Source: Opisthocomus hoazin
Lineage: Eukaryota > Chordata > Aves > Opisthocomiformes > Opisthocomidae
Assembly: GCF_030867145.1 (NCBI RefSeq)
Contig: NC_134454.1
Location: forward strand, 70,724,308 to 70,788,307
DNA: 64,000 nucleotides
Direction: 5' to 3'
Shown here: positions 62,301 through 64,000 of the stretch, one piece after another
Numbering within the stretch: position 1 is the first letter of the stretch
How the letters are laid out: every line of letters begins with the position of its first letter
Program-made: the position numbers and the translations under genes
The notes under the pieces: model-generated
The model's database searches: none
The model's input: only the letters and a program-made list of their open reading frames with translations
What the model was told of the DNA's origin: nothing

Positions 62301-62477
62301 AATGGTGCATGTTGCCCTGTTCTGAAAACTAATGCAGAATTTTAAATTGCGATAGATCTGTTCCTTGGTCTGGTTACCCAAAACCAGTGAACTGATGACT
62401 GGACAAGGCCTTCCTGGAAATCAGATGAAAATATGGAAGTATCCCACGCTTGTCAATTCATCAGAACTTCATGGGAA
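32325..62477 (+). CDS. CDC20B: CDC20B, CDC20-like WD40 protein, exons 1-11 (3' end outside window)
   Basis: Vertebrate-specific CDC20 paralogue that acts in deuterosome maturation and centriole release in multiciliated cells. Coding exons are 32325-32381, 32553-32624, 46032-46224, 47768-47895, 52003-52102, 54804-54914, 56588-56784, 57650-57744, 60179-60407, 61505-61630 and 62356-62477. Phases agree at every junction and give about 476 residues; human is 519, so only a final ~40-residue exon is missing. Residues 1-220 are the diverged N-terminal arm, with [10 protein letters not shown] in exon 3. From LRNDYYLNILDWS (about 216) the WD40 propeller begins: [97 protein letters not shown] and [13 protein letters not shown]. 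Intron 2 hosts four miR-449 hairpins and, antisense, GPX8. No frameshift is seen. Confidence 0.95.
32553..32624 (+). CDS. CDC20B: CDC20B exon 2
   Basis: 24 whole codons ending [12 protein letters not shown], weakly like human SKDLKQKRSQDSAN in the same position. Acceptor TCCTTCCCAG, donor GTAAGG. Intron 2 after it, about 13.4 kb, is the host of miR-449 and GPX8. Confidence 0.8.
33441..33512 (+). ncRNA. miR-449-family hairpin 1
   Basis: The 5' arm TGGCAGTGCGTGTTAGCTGG (from 33446) carries the miR-34/449 seed GGCAGUG. The 3' arm CAGCAGCTGCTAGCTGCACT (33484-33503) folds back on it with AGTGC/GCACT and TAGC/GCTA blocks and a loop of roughly 14 bases. By order it sits where mammalian miR-449c is, but its start is 449a-like. 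Confidence 0.9.
34408..34492 (+). ncRNA. miR-449-family hairpin 2 (449b/c-like)
   Basis: The 5' arm TAGGCAGTGCACTGCTAGTT (from 34420) has the extended UAGGCAGUG start typical of miR-449b/c. The 3' arm CAGTCACTACTGCACTGTCA (34461-34480) pairs strongly, with TGCACTG opposite CAGTGCA. It lies only 164 bases before hairpin 3, like the close 449b/449a pair of mammals. Confidence 0.92.
34572..34648 (+). ncRNA. MIR449A: miR-449a hairpin (hairpin 3)
   Basis: The 5' arm TGGCAGTGTATGTTAGCTGG (34584-34603) is essentially miR-449a. The 3' arm CCAGCTAACATGCAGTTGCT (34618-34637) gives a 12-bp perfect block, ATGTTAGCTGGT/ACCAGCTAACAT, and a short loop. Confidence 0.96.
35534..35615 (+). ncRNA. miR-449-family hairpin 4
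   Basis: The 5' arm TAGGCAGTGCATTGTTAGTT (from 35547) has a 449b/c-type start. The 3' arm CAGCAACTGACTACACTGCC (35584-35603) pairs, with CACTGCC opposite GGCAGTG. This is one hairpin more than the three in mammals and sits about 0.96 kb after miR-449a. Confidence 0.9.
38526..38531 (-). terminator. GPX8: GPX8 poly(A) signal AATAAA (minus strand)
   Basis: AATAAA on the minus strand, 567 bases after the GPX8 stop, is followed by a run that is A-rich on the minus strand. It is the first canonical signal noticed after the stop, giving a 3' UTR of about 0.6 kb. Confidence 0.55.
39098..39261 (-). CDS. GPX8: GPX8 exon 3 (terminal)
   Basis: Acceptor ATTCTTACAG. It encodes [33 protein letters not shown] and the tail MKKREDL, then TGA. 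It lies 2.5 kb from exon 2 and the split Asp codon joins correctly. Confidence 0.96.
39098..42878 (-). CDS. GPX8: GPX8, ER glutathione-peroxidase-like protein, complete (210 aa)
   Basis: Type II ER-membrane thiol peroxidase that consumes H2O2 produced by oxidative folding (ERO1/PDI). Exons on the minus strand are 42878-42672, 42066-41805 and 39261-39098 (stop at 39100-39098), 633 nt in all; human is 209 aa. The start [13 protein letters not shown] matches human MEPLAAYPLKCS. A signal-anchor helix spans about residues 17-40. The GPx fold has the peroxidatic Cys80 in VVNVASHC, Cys109 in [13 protein letters not shown], and Trp165-Asn166 in [10 protein letters not shown]. As in mammalian GPX8, Cys replaces selenocysteine. 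The C-terminus KKREDL is a KDEL-like ER-retrieval signal (human KEDL). The gene is nested antisense inside CDC20B intron 2, the same arrangement as in mammals. Confidence 0.97.
41805..42066 (-). CDS. GPX8: GPX8 exon 2
   Basis: From [12 protein letters not shown] to APAFKFLI plus one base. Acceptor TTTCTCTGAAG, donor GTAACT. It carries both conserved Cys motifs of the thioredoxin-like fold. Confidence 0.96.
42672..42878 (-). CDS. GPX8: GPX8 exon 1 (coding part)
   Basis: 69 whole codons from [11 protein letters not shown] to SLEKYRGK, including the membrane anchor ([20 protein letters not shown]). The donor is GTAAGT on the minus strand. Confidence 0.96.
44968..45052 (+). repeat. ancient amniote core-SINE-like remnant
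   Basis: GCCATAGCCTAGTGCGTGAG followed by CTCTGCCACAGGCTTTCTGT and GTGACTGTTG mirrors the order of a MIR-type tRNA-derived head and body (tagcctagtggttagag ... ctctgccacaggcttcctgtgtgac). It is heavily diverged. Confidence 0.55.
45155..45729 (-). mobile_element. solo LTR of an avian endogenous retrovirus (ERVL-type likely)
   Basis: A fossil LTR of about 575 bp in minus orientation, with no internal retroviral region on either side, so a solo LTR from recombination. On the minus strand it begins TGTTAGAC and ends CATAACA, giving a short TGTTA/TAACA inverted terminus. An AATAAA followed by GGATATCTGC lies close to its 3' end, as expected near the R region. The flanking pentamers (TGTAC and GTTAC) match only partly as a target duplication, so the ends are approximate. 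Family assignment is by memory of avian LTRs; the age looks old but not ancient. Confidence 0.6.
46032..46224 (+). CDS. CDC20B: CDC20B exon 3
   Basis: Starts [20 protein letters not shown] and includes [14 protein letters not shown], matching human TYSDFK and SSPITTRWQQ. Acceptor CCTGGCGCAG, donor GTCAGA (weak), phase 1. It sits in a local GC-rich patch (45.89-46.23 kb). Confidence 0.9.
47768..47895 (+). CDS. CDC20B: CDC20B exon 4
   Basis: Acceptor TTGTTTTTCCAG, donor GTGAGT. After a split Val it reads [20 protein letters not shown] and on to EVEKKQ. Similarity to human is modest, but the phase fits both neighbours. Confidence 0.8.
47896..52002 (+). other. CDC20B: CDC20B intron 4 (~4.1 kb)
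   Basis: It contains a minus-strand CR1 LINE at 49.44-50.39 kb. The remaining ~3 kb shows no exon, RNA or recognised repeat. Confidence 0.8.
49441..50390 (-). mobile_element. 5'-truncated CR1 LINE (minus strand)
   Basis: The 3' end lies at 49441 (ACAGAGTCATAGAATGGTTT on the plus strand, then GGGTTGGAAGGACC). The 5' truncation is near 50390. About 950 bases remain: the 3' part of ORF2 plus the 3' UTR. On the minus strand, 50378-50061 keeps a reverse-transcriptase tail with [22 protein letters not shown] (the FADD catalytic motif) and [13 protein letters not shown]. It carries frameshifts and premature stops and cannot move. 5' truncation is normal for CR1. Confidence 0.95.
52003..52102 (+). 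CDS. CDC20B: CDC20B exon 5
   Basis: Acceptor TGTAATGGCAG, donor GTATGT. It encodes [20 protein letters not shown] and on to CENTNCIWK, matching human QKCLKQLFVTQ and CEQSECVWKG. Ends in phase 1. Confidence 0.88.
54804..54914 (+). CDS. CDC20B: CDC20B exon 6
   Basis: Acceptor TTCACATACAG, donor GTAAGT. It encodes [20 protein letters not shown] and then [13 protein letters not shown], the conserved entry to the propeller (human [12 protein letters not shown]). Confidence 0.95.
56588..56784 (+). CDS. CDC20B: CDC20B exon 7 (WD40)
   Basis: Acceptor TTTTTTCTAG, donor GTACTA (weak). It reads [26 protein letters not shown], then [20 protein letters not shown] and VQ: the first propeller blades. Confidence 0.96.
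57650..57744 (+). CDS. CDC20B: CDC20B exon 8 (WD40)
   Basis: Acceptor GTATTGGCAG, donor [26 protein letters not shown] and [11 protein letters not shown] are nearly identical to human. Confidence 0.97.
57745..60178 (+). other. CDC20B: CDC20B intron 8 (~2.4 kb)
   Basis: AT-rich, with no exon, RNA gene or recognised repeat on either strand. Confidence 0.6.
60179..60407 (+). CDS. CDC20B: CDC20B exon 9 (WD40)
   Basis: Acceptor TTCATCTACAG, donor [26 protein letters not shown], then [20 protein letters not shown] and [10 protein letters not shown]; whole codons after the split Ser. Confidence 0.97.
61505..61630 (+). CDS. CDC20B: CDC20B exon 10 (WD40)
   Basis: 42 whole codons, [20 protein letters not shown] to [10 protein letters not shown]. 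Acceptor TTTTTTTTAG, donor GTGAAA. Confidence 0.96.
62356..62477 (+). CDS. CDC20B: CDC20B exon 11 (WD40; last exon seen)
   Basis: After acceptor GCGATAG it reads [20 protein letters not shown] and [18 protein letters not shown], like CDC20 VIWKYPTMAKVAELKGH. The pyrimidine tract is poor and the donor GTATTT is weak. Reading on would stop at a TAA at 62488-62490, so the donor choice rests on homology. Confidence 0.85.
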
Positions 62478-64000
62478 GTATTTAAGTTAATAGTTTGAGC
62501 TATTTCAGTTAACTATCTGTTTAATCAGTGTGGTTTTGCAAGTGCATACCTTACACGTATAGAGTTAAAATAGCAGTCATCTACACATCCTCCCTCTGCC
62601 TACACCCATGCATTCATGTGCACAGTCCTCATGCATGGGATTGTAAAGGTTGACGTATTAAGATAATAGTATAAGTTGCTTCTGTAAAATTCTTTGATTT
62701 TGATGATGGGATTGTCTCCTATAATTTCTAAGGCCAAGCCAGATGCAGGATGTGGATTTCCACTGCTTCCTAAGGCTTACTAGGCGTGGACTGAGTGTGC
62801 TAATACGAGGTTGCTTCCAGTATGTTCTAGGCTGATGGCCTTCTAGATAACTGAAACTGGATGTGGCTCTTCAATGTTGCAGCTCATCATGGAAGGATAC
62901 TGAACCAGCTTCCTAATGATGTTTGAAATAAATCTCCATGTGTTATTTAGAGCTGTCTGGGTTTTAATGAATGATTTTGGCTGTGAAGCAATGCAATGCA
63001 GTGTGTTTCCCTTGTACTGTGATCACAGCTAGAGGAAGTGGAGTTTCCTTGTAGGTCTGTATTGGTCCGTGGAGTTGTAGGGCTACACTACACATAAAAG
63101 TTGTTCCTTGCTATTAAGCCTTCTTGTTTCTGATGCTTGCTGTCATTCCTGTGCATTAAGTTTTACTTGTTTCAGTGTTAACTGAAGTGGTCCAGCAGAA
63201 GCATCTGAAGTTAAAAGACAAAACAAATTATTTGCACACAGGCTGCATTTTCACAGGTTTGGTGGTTTTTTCACACTCACTGACCAGATATGGTCCAAGA
63301 AGCTTTGGATTTTTAACCTAACAGCTGATATTTACAACTACTTTTTGTGCTATGTTGCTACATTTGAAACCATTTATTAAATTCCTGATTTATTAAATCC
63401 CAGCCATACTGGGATGCTGTCCTTGGAAGCAGTGACTTGGGTGTAACCAGGGACTTGGCTTTAACACTAACCTATAAGAGGAAAACACAGGAGAGTCAAA
63501 ACAAAGATGGCTGGAAGAGAGAGGGTGGCTTGTGTAATGCTGCTTGTCTGTGCTGCTTTTCCTTCCTTGTCCATACTCATTTATGTATAGCTCTTAAGAT
63601 TGTGTCCTGTGATATCATGAGAAATTATTTGATAAGCGACATGATCATTAGTCTTAGCTACTATAGCCTGAGGTTTCTCAAGTCTTTGTAAGTGTTGAAT
63701 ATATTATTTGAAATGAAACCTAGATTTAGTCTTACCTTTGACAATATGGTTTAAAACATTTATCATGTAAGTCAAATGTGTTGGTAGTTTGGTGAAGCTG
63801 GAGGGTTACTTATCATCCTGTTTCCTATTCAGTTTACTTGTCTGCAAGAGAAACTAATTTTCATTAACAAAAAGACCAGGTAATTGTTACACAGATACAT
63901 TCTTGCTTACAAAGACTCTTATTACCTTACTATAAGCAACTGAATGTTGGAAGAAATTGTCAATGTATCAAAATAACGTTCAGAAAAAATACTGTGATAG
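62478..64000 (+). other. CDC20B: CDC20B last intron (partial), to window end
   Basis: No sequence matching the expected final exon (HRGRVLHLSLSPDQ-type blade) is present in 1.5 kb. An AATAAA at about 62927 could serve an early-ending transcript. Nothing else is recognised. Confidence 0.6.

Overview
This is a vertebrate nuclear window, almost certainly from a bird. The evidence is a CR1 LINE with avian-type ends, a second CR1 remnant, an avian-type solo LTR, degraded amniote core-SINEs, and GC-rich CpG-island genes set in AT-richer introns. Gene order matches the conserved vertebrate block DHX29 - CCNO - MCIDAS - CDC20B (with GPX8 nested inside), which is on human 5q11.2. That block is expected to be Z-linked in birds; this is an inference, since nothing in the window proves the chromosome or the species.

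Layout: 642-5682 (+) holds the last five coding exons of the RNA helicase DHX29, whose 5' part lies off the left edge. 8750-9819 (+) is a complete three-exon CCNO (cyclin O, 306 aa) in a CpG island. 11028-13486 (+) is a complete six-exon MCIDAS (multicilin, 355 aa) in a second, very GC-rich island. About 18 kb of apparently gene-free sequence follows (13.65-31.5 kb), with simple repeats and ancient SINE remnants. A third CpG island (31.54-32.64 kb) carries the first two coding exons of CDC20B. Its roughly 13.4-kb second intron holds four miR-449-family hairpins (33.4-35.6 kb), the nested antisense gene GPX8 (39,098-42,878, minus, 210 aa) and a solo LTR. CDC20B exons 3-11 run from 46,032 to 62,477, with a 5'-truncated CR1 in intron 4. 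The last CDC20B exon was not found and should lie past the right edge.

How the genes work together: CCNO, MCIDAS, CDC20B and its intronic miR-449 cluster are a known multiciliated-cell module. Multicilin activates E2F4/5-DP transcription, CCNO and CDC20B act in deuterosome-mediated centriole amplification, and miR-449 represses Notch/Delta and cell-cycle genes. DHX29 (translation initiation on structured 5' UTRs) and GPX8 (ER peroxidase) are neighbours without a clear role in that module. I found no wholly new system. The points most worth checking are the fourth miR-449 hairpin, a GC-AG intron in MCIDAS, a Pro12/Ala11 tract in multicilin, a GGGGCC-type repeat directly 5' of the MCIDAS start, and a CR1 remnant abutting a MCIDAS splice acceptor. 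All gene models were built by eye from remembered human protein sequence and splice-site logic, with no alignment or transcript data.
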